Positions 1 to 7,648 of a DNA stretch of 8,450 bases are shown here, piece by piece. Each line of letters opens with the position of its first letter. Position 1 is the first letter of the stretch. The notes beneath the pieces were generated by a model that was not told the origin of the DNA, ran no database searches, and saw only the letters and a list, made by a program, of their open reading frames with translations. Both the position numbers and the translations under genes were made by a program. Where the stretch lies: contig JAEZPW010000255.1 of NCBI GenBank assembly GCA_023441255.1, positions 1-8,450 of the forward strand, read 5' to 3'. Origin of the DNA: Acidobacteriota bacterium. GTDB taxonomy: Bacteria > Acidobacteriota > Terriglobia > Terriglobales > Acidobacteriaceae.

Positions 1-2054
1 AAGCGGACAGTGTTCCCTCTACCGGGATCTACGTATTCGATTTCGACAAGGACGGCTGGATGGACGTGGCCCTCACTCACGCTGGGCCTCCGGGAGTTTC
101 TTTGTGGCGCAATTCTGATGGAAAACACTTCCAACGCGTGCCTTTGCCCACAAATGCAAAGCGCGGCTGGGGCCTAACGGCAGTGGATTTCGACAACGAC
201 GGTTGGATCGACCTTGCGGTCATTCTGGAGACAGAGAGTGGGTCTGAACTGCACCTGTTCCGCAATGAAGGCCCACGCGGCTTCGAGGATGTGTCCGAAT
301 CTGTTGGATTGCGAAAGCTAAAGCTGACCAACGCTCGTTCGGTGCTTGCAACAGATGTCGATGGCGATGGAGACGCAGACCTCTTCGTCACGCAACTCGG
401 CCAGAGCCCTATATGGTTGAGAAATGACGGGGGCAATCGCAACCATTCGCTCAGGATTGCGCTGGCTGGATTGGCCGATAACGCCTCTGCACTGGGGACG
501 AAGGTCGAGGTCTTCGCTGGAGGCGTGTGGCAGAAGTGGGAGATAGCCGGAAGTTCAGGATATCTGAGCCAGGGGGCTAATGAGGTGCTCGCGGGCATGG
601 GCAGTGCCGAACGCGCTGACGTCATTCGGATGTTGTGGCCCACAGGCGTTCTGCAGGACGAGATTGAAATCGCGGGCAAGAAGGCGGTGGATTTCAAAGA
701 AGTAGAGCGCCGCGGTAGTTCCTGCCCAACGCTTTTCGCCTGGGACGGCGAAGGATACGAGTTTGTGTCGGATGTGATCGGGGCTGCCGTCATTGGACAT
801 TGGATTTCGCCGACCGAGAAGAACGCAGCGGACCCTGATGAATGGGTGAAGATAGACGGATCCCGTTTCAAGCCGAAAGACGGTTACTACAGCGTCCGTT
901 TTGGCGAACCGATGGAGGAGGTCAACTATCTCGATCAATTGCGGCTTGTGGCGGTCGACCACCCCGACGGAACCGACGTATTCCCGGACGAGCGTTTTGT
1001 AAGCGCGCCTCCCTTCCCTTCTGGTAAACCGATCGTCACATCGAGACCACATGCCCCGGTTGGCGCCTGGGATGATGGTGGTACCGACGTAGCAGACATT
1101 CTGCGAAGTCGTGATCACAAGTACGTGCGAAATTTCACCAACTTGAAATTCGCAGGTTTCGCCAACAATCACGCACTCACCCTTGATCTTGGCGAATGGT
1201 CGCAAGACAATCCCCTGCGTCTTTACCTCGACGGCTTTATCGAATATTTCACCGCAACGTCTATGTACGCGGCCTGGCAGGCGGACTTATCCCCAATAGC
1301 GCCCTACCTCGAAGCCCAGATGCCCGATGGCACGTGGAAACGCGTCATGGATGACATGGGATTTCCCGCGGGCTTGCCGCGGACCATTGTCGTAGACCTC
1401 ACGAGAAAGCTGCCTCCCGGTGTGCGCCGGATCCGCATCGTGACCAATCTGCAGATCTACTGGGACCGCATTCTGGTCGATAACGGCCCTGACCGGGCAA
1501 GCGATGCGATACTCCACGAATTGCCGCTTAGTTCGGCAACTCTTGCCTCCAGCGGATATCCGGAGCAGGTAGAGGGCGAAACGCCTGGCGACCTGACATA
1601 TCGTTATGACCGCTCCAGCGCAACCGGGCCATTTTCGCGTCCGCGCGGACTCTACACGCGCTTCGGCGCAGTCACGCCTCTACTGAAGTCTGCGGATGAC
1701 CGCTTTGTTATTTTCGGTAGCGGCGAAGACATTGATGCGGAGTTCAGCGCCGAGTTCCTTCCTCCCGTTCGCCAGGGTTACAAACGCGACTTCTTTTTCT
1801 ACGCGAACGGGTTTGTCAAAGACATGGATTTCTACGAAGCGTCCCCATTCACGGTGTCGCAGATGCCATTCCATGCGATGGGTGCCTATCCCTATCCTGC
1901 TCGGGAGAATTATCCTCAAGACCCCTCCGCGACCGAATATCGACTTCATTGGAACGATCGATTCGAATCGGGGGAAAATGAGAGGGGATATCGGTTCAAC
2001 TATCAGCCACGCGGGGCGCATCCGCAGGCGCCTTCGGAGACAGGAGACAGGTAA
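1..2054 (+). CDS. FG-GAP/VCBS repeat protein with ASPIC/UnbV domain (CRTAC1-like), 5'-partial
   Basis: The reading frame is open from the first full codon at position 3 and ends at TAA 2052-2054, so the ATG at 60 is internal and the true start lies upstream. About 683 residues are visible. Three Asp-rich, calcium-binding-type FG-GAP/VCBS units are seen: FDFDKDGWMD (from base 36), DFDNDGWID (from base 186) and DVDGDGDADL (from base 354). Counting from the Met at 60, an ASPIC/UnbV-type domain covers roughly residues 125-215 (GTKVEVFAGG, then WPTGVLQDEIEI). A long C-terminal region follows, opening with SCPTLFAWDGEGYEFVSD and running about 440 residues without a family I can name. Such proteins are usually exported and presumed to bind ligands or proteins; no enzymatic activity is expected. 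In related proteins TPR or further FG-GAP repeats often precede this region, but that part is outside the window. It converges with the hydroxylase block, which argues against co-transcription. Domain calls are firm; function is unknown. Confidence 0.9.
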   Translation, partial: ADSVPSTGIYVFDFDKDGWMDVALTHAGPPGVSLWRNSDGKHFQRVPLPTNAKRGWGLTAVDFDNDGWIDLAVILETESGSELHLFRNEGPRGFEDVSESVGLRKLKLTNARSVLATDVDGDGDADLFVTQLGQSPIWLRNDGGNRNHSLRIALAGLADNASALGTKVEVFAGGVWQKWEIAGSSGYLSQGANEVLAGMGSAERADVIRMLWPTGVLQDEIEIAGKKAVDFKEVERRGSSCPTLFAWDGEGYEFVSDVIGAAVIGHWISPTEKNAADPDEWVKIDGSRFKPKDGYYSVRFGEPMEEVNYLDQLRLVAVDHPDGTDVFPDERFVSAPPFPSGKPIVTSRPHAPVGAWDDGGTDVADILRSRDHKYVRNFTNLKFAGFANNHALTLDLGEWSQDNPLRLYLDGFIEYFTATSMYAAWQADLSPIAPYLEAQMPDGTWKRVMDDMGFPAGLPRTIVVDLTRKLPPGVRRIRIVTNLQIYWDRILVDNGPDRASDAILHELPLSSATLASSGYPEQVEGETPGDLTYRYDRSSATGPFSRPRGLYTRFGAVTPLLKSADDRFVIFGSGEDIDAEFSAEFLPPVRQGYKRDFFFYANGFVKDMDFYEASPFTVSQMPFHAMGAYPYPARENYPQDPSATEYRLHWNDRFESGENERGYRFNYQPRGAHPQAPSETGDR

Positions 2055-2064
2055 CAGGTCTGCT

Positions 2065-2094
2065 GAGTGGCGTGCCGCTCGACTATTTCGTCGA
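2065..2094. terminator. Possible weak bidirectional terminator between convergent genes
   Basis: Two small overlapping hairpins lie in the 42-base gap between convergent stop codons. The first pairs GAGTGG (2065-2070) with CCGCTC (2075-2080) around a CGTG loop, with one T-G mismatch. The second pairs TCGAC (2079-2083) with GTCGA (2090-2094) around a six-base loop. Neither is followed by a T run on either strand, so a classical intrinsic terminator is not shown. The position between two convergent genes is the main argument. Confidence 0.2.
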
Positions 2095-2096
2095 CG

Positions 2097-4409
2097 TCAC
2101 GATACTCGTTTTTGCGCGGATTGCTGGTTTGCATGAGCAGCCTTGACCCGTTCGGCGGTAAACGGCACCTGGCGCAAACGGATTCCCGATGCGTCGAAGA
2201 CCGCGTTCCCAATAGCAGCCGCAACCACCGTGATCGCCGTCTCTCCCGCGCCGGTAGCAGGCACGTCCGAACGGTTGATCAGGACAGTGTCGATCGTCGG
2301 TATCTCAAGATCGAGGTACAAGCTTTTGTATGTGTCCCAATCCCTCGATGTGACGCGCTTGTCATCCCATGTGACCTCCTCGACGAGCGTTCGGCTCATT
2401 CCCTGCAGGACTCCACCCTCGATCTGGTTGCGGAGACCATCAGGATTCGAGATAGGTCCGCAATCAAGCGCGACGACGAAACCTGTTGGTTGTATACGTC
2501 CGGTGGCGACATCGACATTCACGTTGGCGATAAGGGCGACGTACCCGTTATCGCCTTCGTAGGCAACACACGCGACTCCGCGCCCGGCCAGAGTACCTGC
2601 CCGGGGAAAGCTGGGTTTGCGTAGAGCACGCTTCTCCCATTTTGCAGCTTTCGCGGCTGCTTTGAGTACATCGACGAGGCGTGGATCGCGCAAGTGGCGA
2701 AGCCTGAACTCGACGGGATCCGCTTTCGCTCGGGCACAGAGTTCGTCCATGAAGCACTCGTGAGCGAAGGTGTTCTGGATGCGCACGGGCGAGCGCAAAG
2801 GCCCGGTGAAGAACGGCGATGCGACAGCGTGCGAGAGCACGCGCTCGCTACGAACGGTCCCCCCGCCGCCGCATTTTTCACCGATGCAGCCGACGACATA
2901 AGACGGTGCGGCGTTGCTGTTATTGCGAAGTTCTCCCGTCGGCTGCGCGGCTGCACTTGGTTTTAACGCTTGAGTCTCATATCCAACCAACGCGCCGGTA
3001 ATGACGTTGCCCGGTTCCTCGTATCCTGGGCGGCCGCCCTTGGAGGCGATCCAGTTCTCACAGTCCCAGGCGATAATGTTGCCGTTTCGATCCAGACCAG
3101 CGCGCTGCTCTACTACGCAAGCGGAACCGAAGTTTTCCCAGGCCATTTCGTCTTCACGAGATAGCTGCACGCGAACGGGGCGGCGTACAGCATGCGACAT
3201 GAGTGCGGCATCGAAGGACACCGCGTCGGCGCCGTTCAGTCCGTAGCATCCGGAGCCTCGGACGTAAATGACGCGGATAGAATCGAGCGGATACCCCAAC
3301 AGCTTCGCCACGATGCTGCGGGTCGGGTACACCGATTGTGTCGCCGACCATACGGTTGCTTGATCCGCCTTCACGTCCGCTACCGCGCAAGATGCCCCGA
3401 GCGATCCGTGCATTTGATAGGGATAAAAATATGTGGCTCGCAATACGGAAGCTGCCGATGCAAGCCGTTGCTCGACGTCTTTTGAATCGACGATCAAAGT
3501 ATCGCGCGATGGCTGCTTACGCATCGTGTCGAAAAACGTCTTCTGCGATGGCAGCCCCGTACCGGCGGACCATTTCACCTTCAGCTGACGCGCACCTTCG
3601 ATCGCCTGCTGTTGCTTTTCCGCAACCACTCCGATGAAATTTTTGCGGACGACAACCTTCACTATCCCGGGAAGATGCGCGATTGAACTCTCGTCCACAC
3701 CGGCAAGAGTCGAGCCCACTTCGGGCGGGCGCACCACACGGCCGTGTAGCATGCCGGACAGTCGCACATTGTGCACGAACTCGAACTGGCCGGTCATCAG
3801 CGCAGGTCTGTCCAGCGACGGAACAGGCTTACCTAGACTTGTCCATTGTTTTGGCGAGCGACGCCTTGCGGAAGTACTGAGGGGGATGTTGAAGCGTTTG
3901 TTCCCGATGAGTTGCTGGTATGAGACTTGACGACCGTCTCTGGCGGTGATCACCGCGTCAGATACTGTTAGAGCGTCGACAGCCACGCCCAACTGCTTTG
4001 CCGCCAAATCCACGAGCGCCTCTCGGGCCGTGGCCGCAGCCTGAGCAAGATTCTCTGAATTAAAGTTTGTTGGCGTGGACTGACTGCCTGAGGTGGTTCC
4101 CTCGTCCGGACAGACGGAGGTGTCGCATTGAATCAGCTTGACGCGCTTGATCGGAACGCACAATTCTTCCGCGACCAACTGCGTCTGGGCAGTGAACATG
4201 CCCTGGCCAAGATCGCATTTTCCCGTGCGCGCCGTAACCGTCCCGTCGCCCCCGACCGCTAACCAGGAGTCCAGCCTCATGATGTCGATGTGGGAAGGAT
4301 GTGCGCCGAACGGGCCTTGTGCAATGGCAAGCGGCTCAATGGTCCCGGCGCCAAATGTGACAATGAGCGCTCCCGATGCCTTCAAAAAGTCACGACGCGA
4401 GACGCTCAT
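2097..4409 (-). CDS. Molybdopterin-binding large subunit, xanthine dehydrogenase family (NicB/IorB-like), Tat-exported
   Basis: A protein of 770 residues; it is predicted to be the catalytic Mo subunit of a periplasmic hydroxylase adding water-derived oxygen to an aromatic N-heterocycle or an aldehyde. The start at 4409 is chosen because this ATG overlaps the upstream stop (ATGA) and has GAGGAAGG just before it; a longer open frame reaches 4475. The N-terminus SRRDFLKASGALIVTFGAG is a clear Tat signal. The first Mo-cofactor segment has GKCDLGQG near residues 63-70. An alpha/beta hammerhead-like segment lies around 200-260 (RPALMTGQFEF, LHGRVVRPP). The cofactor loop is GSGCYGLNGAD at 385-395 in place of GGGFGGK. 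TGPLRSPVRIQNTFAHE at 535-551 is a conserved family stretch. GAGE at 720-723 supplies the expected catalytic Glu (E723). The loop type resembles nicotinate dehydrogenase subunit B, but the fused C-terminal cytochrome domains of Pseudomonas NicB are absent. It is the last gene of the block. Substrate unknown. Confidence 0.9.
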   Translation of the reverse strand: MSVSRRDFLKASGALIVTFGAGTIEPLAIAQGPFGAHPSHIDIMRLDSWLAVGGDGTVTARTGKCDLGQGMFTAQTQLVAEELCVPIKRVKLIQCDTSVCPDEGTTSGSQSTPTNFNSENLAQAAATAREALVDLAAKQLGVAVDALTVSDAVITARDGRQVSYQQLIGNKRFNIPLSTSARRRSPKQWTSLGKPVPSLDRPALMTGQFEFVHNVRLSGMLHGRVVRPPEVGSTLAGVDESSIAHLPGIVKVVVRKNFIGVVAEKQQQAIEGARQLKVKWSAGTGLPSQKTFFDTMRKQPSRDTLIVDSKDVEQRLASAASVLRATYFYPYQMHGSLGASCAVADVKADQATVWSATQSVYPTRSIVAKLLGYPLDSIRVIYVRGSGCYGLNGADAVSFDAALMSHAVRRPVRVQLSREDEMAWENFGSACVVEQRAGLDRNGNIIAWDCENWIASKGGRPGYEEPGNVITGALVGYETQALKPSAAAQPTGELRNNSNAAPSYVVGCIGEKCGGGGTVRSERVLSHAVASPFFTGPLRSPVRIQNTFAHECFMDELCARAKADPVEFRLRHLRDPRLVDVLKAAAKAAKWEKRALRKPSFPRAGTLAGRGVACVAYEGDNGYVALIANVNVDVATGRIQPTGFVVALDCGPISNPDGLRNQIEGGVLQGMSRTLVEEVTWDDKRVTSRDWDTYKSLYLDLEIPTIDTVLINRSDVPATGAGETAITVVAAAIGNAVFDASGIRLRQVPFTAERVKAAHANQQSAQKRVS

Positions 4410-4882
4410 GCCTTCCTCGATGCGGCGTAGTTGCGAATTGCTCGCATCATGCGAGCGTGCGCGAAACAACGACACAGTACCCCGCCAAGTGCCTCTCGAA
4501 TCTCCGTCTCGGAGGCGTTCGGCTTATGGTCGAGAGCGGCTTTGGCCGTAAGGATTATTCCGTTAAGGCAGAAGCCGCACTGCGTAGCACCTTCGTCGAT
4601 AAATGCTTGCTGAAGCGCGTGCGGCTTCTCAGGCGTGCCGAGCCCCTCGAGGGTGGTGATTTCGTCTTGCCCGATTGTGTTCACCGGCGTCACACAAGAA
4701 CGTATGGCGCTGCCACTTACGATGACGGTGCATGCTCCACATTGCGCCAGACCGCACCCGAACTTAGGACCATGCAACCCAAGCTCGTCGCTGAGAACGA
4801 ACAGGAGCGGGGTTGATGGATCCATATCGACCGTATGCACCTGCCCGTTTACCTTGAGCGCAATTTTGGCCATCTCTGTCAT
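4406..4882 (-). CDS. [2Fe-2S] small subunit of molybdenum hydroxylase (NicA/IorA-like)
   Basis: A protein of about 158 residues that passes electrons from the Mo cofactor through two [2Fe-2S] clusters. The plant-ferredoxin-type cluster uses Cys43, Cys48, Cys51 (GCGLAQCGACTV) and Cys63 (RSC). The second, hydroxylase-specific cluster uses Cys102, Cys105 (QCGFC) and Cys137, Cys139 (LCRC). All eight ligands are present and the length is normal for the family. The residue after the last Cys is Phe (CRCF), where Gly is usual. Three starts are possible: GTG 4903, ATG 4882 and ATG 4873. None has a strong ribosome site; 4882 is preferred for a GGGG run nine bases upstream, and 4873 (155 residues) is nearly as good. 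There is no signal peptide of its own, so export together with the Tat-tagged large subunit is inferred. Its TGA overlaps the ATG of the next gene, implying translational coupling and a 1:1 complex. Family call is firm, start less so. Confidence 0.9.
   Translation of the reverse strand: MTEMAKIALKVNGQVHTVDMDPSTPLLFVLSDELGLHGPKFGCGLAQCGACTVIVSGSAIRSCVTPVNTIGQDEITTLEGLGTPEKPHALQQAFIDEGATQCGFCLNGIILTAKAALDHKPNASETEIREALGGVLCRCFAHARMMRAIRNYAASRKA
4411..4418 (-). promoter_or_regulatory. Ribosome binding site for the second large subunit
   Basis: On the minus strand GAGGAAGG precedes the ATG at 4409, with the GAGG core five bases away. It lies inside the end of the upstream small-subunit gene. Together with the ATGA overlap it fixes the start at 4409 rather than the further upstream codon at 4475, and it puts SRRDFLK directly at the N-terminus as expected for a Tat signal. 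Confidence 0.65.
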
Positions 4883-5027
4883 CCAGGCAAACCCCGAGCT
4901 CACGTACAGCCGGGTTCTGCGCTGAACATTTTTGATGCAGTTAATGAGGTGGCCGCAGTGAGGCGAGCGCTCATCAAGGCCATCGAAGACGTTGTCGCAT
5001 CGGACTGGCCAGACGAACGGGGCGCCG
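4883..5027. other. Intergenic spacer between the two hydroxylase gene pairs
   Basis: This is the only sizeable gap in the four-gene minus-strand block. I see no convincing promoter, terminator or RNA gene in it. An 8-bp palindrome, GAGCGCTC, lies near 4968. The plus strand reads through it as an uninterrupted frame with a protein-like composition, but without a recognisable family. It could carry a secondary promoter for the second pair; the sequence does not show one. Confidence 0.4.
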
Positions 5028-7175
5028 CTACGCCTTCAGCGCGGCGAGGATTCTCTCGGTTGTCATCGGCAACTGCGGCATGGACGCGCCGGTTGCGTCG
5101 TGAATGGCGTTAGCAATCACTGCGCCCATCGTAACGATCGGCGGTTCACCACAACCCGACGCAGGGTTGTCGGGATTGTCGATCAAGATTGTCTCGATGC
5201 GAGGCAGCCAGGAGAATCGCGGAATCTGATACGTACCGAAGTTCTGCTCCAGAACCTCACCGTTTCTGAAGCGCACTTCTTCGGTAAGGGCGTACCCCAG
5301 CCCCATTGTGATGCTGCCTTCGATCTGCTGGCGCGAGCCCTCCGGGTTCACCGTCACTCCCTGGTCCTGGGCTGTGACTGCCCGCTTCACCTGCACATGG
5401 CCGGTATTTCTGTCGACTGCGATCTCGGCCATCGTTGCCACATAGGTCCCAAGATAGGTGGCACATGCAACACCGATGCCCCGGCCGCTTGGAGTTCGAG
5501 ATGAGGTCCAGCCGAACCTCTTCGCAGCCGCGTCCAGCACGCGCCGCATGCGCTTGTCCGAAATGTTGGCCAGACGGAACTCCAGGGGGTCCATGCCTGC
5601 CCTGCTCGCCAACATGTCGATGTGCGACTCGCGCGCAAACGTGTTCGTGTTGACAGATGGCGCACGCCAGGGCCCGACGGCGAACGGATGTAAATCTCTT
5701 TGTTCTCCGCCCCAACCGCCAGACGATGCTATTCGCTGGTTGGGCACATCGTAGAAATGCGTTGCCTCGCGGTCACCGGCGCAGAATACATGGAAGTCCC
5801 AGAACGTCAGCTTGTTCGATTTGTCCAGCCCTGCACGGATCTTGACGATAGCGGCAGGCCGGAAGGTATCGAAAAAGAACTCTTCGTCACGATCCCATAC
5901 CAGCTGCACAGGTTTGCCGGTAACTTTAGCGAGTTTTGCAGCCTCAAGTGCCTGCCGAGACGCACTCTTCCCGCCGAAACCTCCCCCGACGTAGGGCATG
6001 ATGACGTGCACCTTTTCAGGCGGCAGCTCCAGCACGTGTGCAACCTGCTGCTGCAGCGGAAATGGAATTTGGGTGGACGCCCACACGGTGGCCCTTCCGT
6101 TCTCAAGCTTCACGGTTGCGGAATGCGTTTCCATGGCGGCATGCGCGACGTAGCTATTCAGGTAGGTCGCCTCCAATACGATCGCCGCGGCTTTTTCGGC
6201 CTCAGCAATATTACCAGTGTCTCGCACCGTTTGCGGTTCTGGCGCGTTCCTGAGGAGGTGATCAAAGATCGTCTTATCATCCAGCGTTGACCGGGGGCGC
6301 TCCCATTCCGCTTTGATCAGCGAGAGCGCTTTATCGGCAACGTCCCTGTGCTCGTGCAGGACGGCAATCGTTTCTCTTTCCGTCACAACGCGCACACCCG
6401 CGATCTTCTCCGCGGCGGCTGCGTCGAAGGACTTCAACCTGGCACCGTGAGTGGGAGGGCGCAAGATGCGAGCGTGCAGCAGGCCAGGAAAGTATATGTC
6501 GGCGGCATATTTCGCCTTGCCCGTGACCTTGTCCAAGCCATCACGCCTTGCGGGAGATAGTCCGTGCAGGCGAAATTCGGACACGGGTTTCAATGCGACG
6601 TTAGCAAGGTGTCGCTCGATTCGCTTGCCCTGCACCAGTTCGGCGTAACTCACCTGCTTGCCCTGCGCAGGATCGTTCACAATGCCGTTGCGAACTTGGA
6701 GCCGGTTCGCCGGAGCAGCCAAGCGTGCTGCTGCCACCTCCAGCAGCACGGCCCTGGCTTCGGCGCCGGCACCGCGTAGCACGGGACCGAACATGCGGAT
6801 GCTCAATGAACCGAAGGTCCCCATGTCCCAGGGGCAAAGGTCGGTGTCTCCCATGATGATGTCCACTGAATCGAGAGATACGTCGAGCTCTTCGGCCAGC
6901 AACATCGGGAGTGCCGTTTTGGCGCCCTGCCCGAGTTCCACCTTTCCCACGAGGCACGTTACACGCCCATCCGGGGAAATCCGCAAGTAGGCATTGAAGT
7001 CTGCGGGATAGGCCGGCCTGCTCGAAAGCCGTGCGGGTTCCTGCAGCGCCTCAAGGGGTCCAACGTGAAAGAACAGGAACAGTCCAGAACCGGACAGCGC
7101 GAGAAACTCGCGGCGGTTCACTGGCGAGAGCGTGGTATCGATAGCTTCGTTTTCCCGGGTGATGTTGTTCTTCAT
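5028..7175 (-). CDS. Molybdopterin-binding large subunit, xanthine dehydrogenase family (IorB-like), Tat-exported
   Basis: A protein of 715 residues, predicted to be the catalytic Mo subunit of a second hydroxylase or aldehyde dehydrogenase. The start at 7175 is set by an AAGGAG eight bases upstream and by the TGATG overlap with the small-subunit stop; an open frame extends to 7352 but only repeats small-subunit sequence out of frame. The N-terminus holds twin arginines and a hydrophobic stretch (NRREFLALSGSGLFLFF, 20-36), a Tat-type signal. The first cofactor segment has GKVELGQGAKT at 77-87. The alpha/beta hammerhead lies near 212-275 (GLDKVTGKAKYAADIYFPG). The classical loop GGGFGGK is at 397-403, WRAPSVNTNTFARES at 503-517, and GCGE at 674-677 gives the catalytic Glu677. 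The CO dehydrogenase loop AYxCSFR is absent, so it is not CoxL in the strict sense. The early cofactor segment ahead of the hammerhead is the IorB-type domain order. Substrate cannot be predicted. Confidence 0.92.
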   Translation of the reverse strand: MKNNITRENEAIDTTLSPVNRREFLALSGSGLFLFFHVGPLEALQEPARLSSRPAYPADFNAYLRISPDGRVTCLVGKVELGQGAKTALPMLLAEELDVSLDSVDIIMGDTDLCPWDMGTFGSLSIRMFGPVLRGAGAEARAVLLEVAAARLAAPANRLQVRNGIVNDPAQGKQVSYAELVQGKRIERHLANVALKPVSEFRLHGLSPARRDGLDKVTGKAKYAADIYFPGLLHARILRPPTHGARLKSFDAAAAEKIAGVRVVTERETIAVLHEHRDVADKALSLIKAEWERPRSTLDDKTIFDHLLRNAPEPQTVRDTGNIAEAEKAAAIVLEATYLNSYVAHAAMETHSATVKLENGRATVWASTQIPFPLQQQVAHVLELPPEKVHVIMPYVGGGFGGKSASRQALEAAKLAKVTGKPVQLVWDRDEEFFFDTFRPAAIVKIRAGLDKSNKLTFWDFHVFCAGDREATHFYDVPNQRIASSGGWGGEQRDLHPFAVGPWRAPSVNTNTFARESHIDMLASRAGMDPLEFRLANISDKRMRRVLDAAAKRFGWTSSRTPSGRGIGVACATYLGTYVATMAEIAVDRNTGHVQVKRAVTAQDQGVTVNPEGSRQQIEGSITMGLGYALTEEVRFRNGEVLEQNFGTYQIPRFSWLPRIETILIDNPDNPASGCGEPPIVTMGAVIANAIHDATGASMPQLPMTTERILAALKA

Positions 7176-7648
7176 CACGCACGCTCCTTGGCGGCAGCGA
7201 CTTCCTGGATCGCAGCGATGACCCGAACGTGAGAGCCGCAGCGGCAGAGGTTGTCGTCCATGTGCCTGATGATGTCCTCGCGCGTGGGCGTCGGATTCTT
7301 GACCAGGAGGGCATAAGCACTCATGATCATGCCAGGCGTGCAATATCCGCACTGGTAAGCGTTGTGTTTCAGGAAGGCTTGCTGGAGCGGATGGAGATTG
7401 CCGTCGCGTTCAAGTCCCTCGATGGTCAGAACTCTCTTGCCGTCCACCGCGGCAACGGGCGTCGCACAGGAACGAACGGGGTCGTCGTTGATGATGACCG
7501 TGCACGCACCGCAGAGTCCTTCGCCACATCCGAACTTCGTGCCGGTCATGCCGAGATCTTCCCGGAGCACCCACAGCAACATACGTTCATCATCGACGCT
7601 GATTCGCTCGGGCTTCGCATTCAGGGTGAACGAAATTGTCCGCTGCAT
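7175..7648 (-). CDS. [2Fe-2S] small subunit of molybdenum hydroxylase (CoxS/IorA-like)
   Basis: A protein of about 157 residues and the first gene of the minus-strand block. It carries the two [2Fe-2S] clusters that take electrons from its partner Mo subunit. Cluster ligands are Cys41, Cys46, Cys49 (GCGEGLCGACTV) and Cys61, then Cys100, Cys103 (QCGYCTPGMIMS) and Cys135, Cys137 (LCRCGSH). All eight are present in normal spacing. The start at ATG 7648 (MQRTISFTLNAKPERI) fits the family N-terminus; ATG 7663 and GTG 7672 are alternatives, and none has a recognisable ribosome site. No signal peptide is present, so joint export with the Tat-tagged large subunit is inferred. The stop overlaps the next ATG by one base (TGATG). 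It is clearly diverged from the second small subunit of the block, so the two pairs are old paralogues rather than a recent duplication. Confidence 0.92.
   Translation of the reverse strand: MQRTISFTLNAKPERISVDDERMLLWVLREDLGMTGTKFGCGEGLCGACTVIINDDPVRSCATPVAAVDGKRVLTIEGLERDGNLHPLQQAFLKHNAYQCGYCTPGMIMSAYALLVKNPTPTREDIIRHMDDNLCRCGSHVRVIAAIQEVAAAKERA
7184..7189 (-). promoter_or_regulatory. Ribosome binding site for the first large subunit
   Basis: On the minus strand AAGGAG lies eight bases before the ATG at 7175, inside the last codons of the small-subunit gene. This is the strongest Shine-Dalgarno match in the block and selects the 7175 start over the longer open frame to 7352. Confidence 0.75.

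Noticed and set aside
555..1205. Long open minus-strand frame opposite the FG-GAP gene
   Set aside because: It lies wholly antisense to a gene with clear domain motifs, and its translation has no recognisable motif; it is a shadow of GC-rich codon use.
2067..2624. Open plus-strand frame opposite the 3' end of the second large subunit
   Set aside because: The minus strand carries the conserved GAGE catalytic segment here, and the plus-strand translation is Arg/Ser-rich with no family features.
5028..7175. Identification as CO dehydrogenase CoxL
   Set aside because: The form I loop AYxCSFR is missing and GGGFGGK with IorB-type domain order is present; there is also no CoxM-like FAD subunit.
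7176..7352. N-terminal extension of the first large subunit up to 7352
   Set aside because: The extra 59 residues are small-subunit DNA read in another frame, while an AAGGAG site and a Tat signal support the start at 7175.
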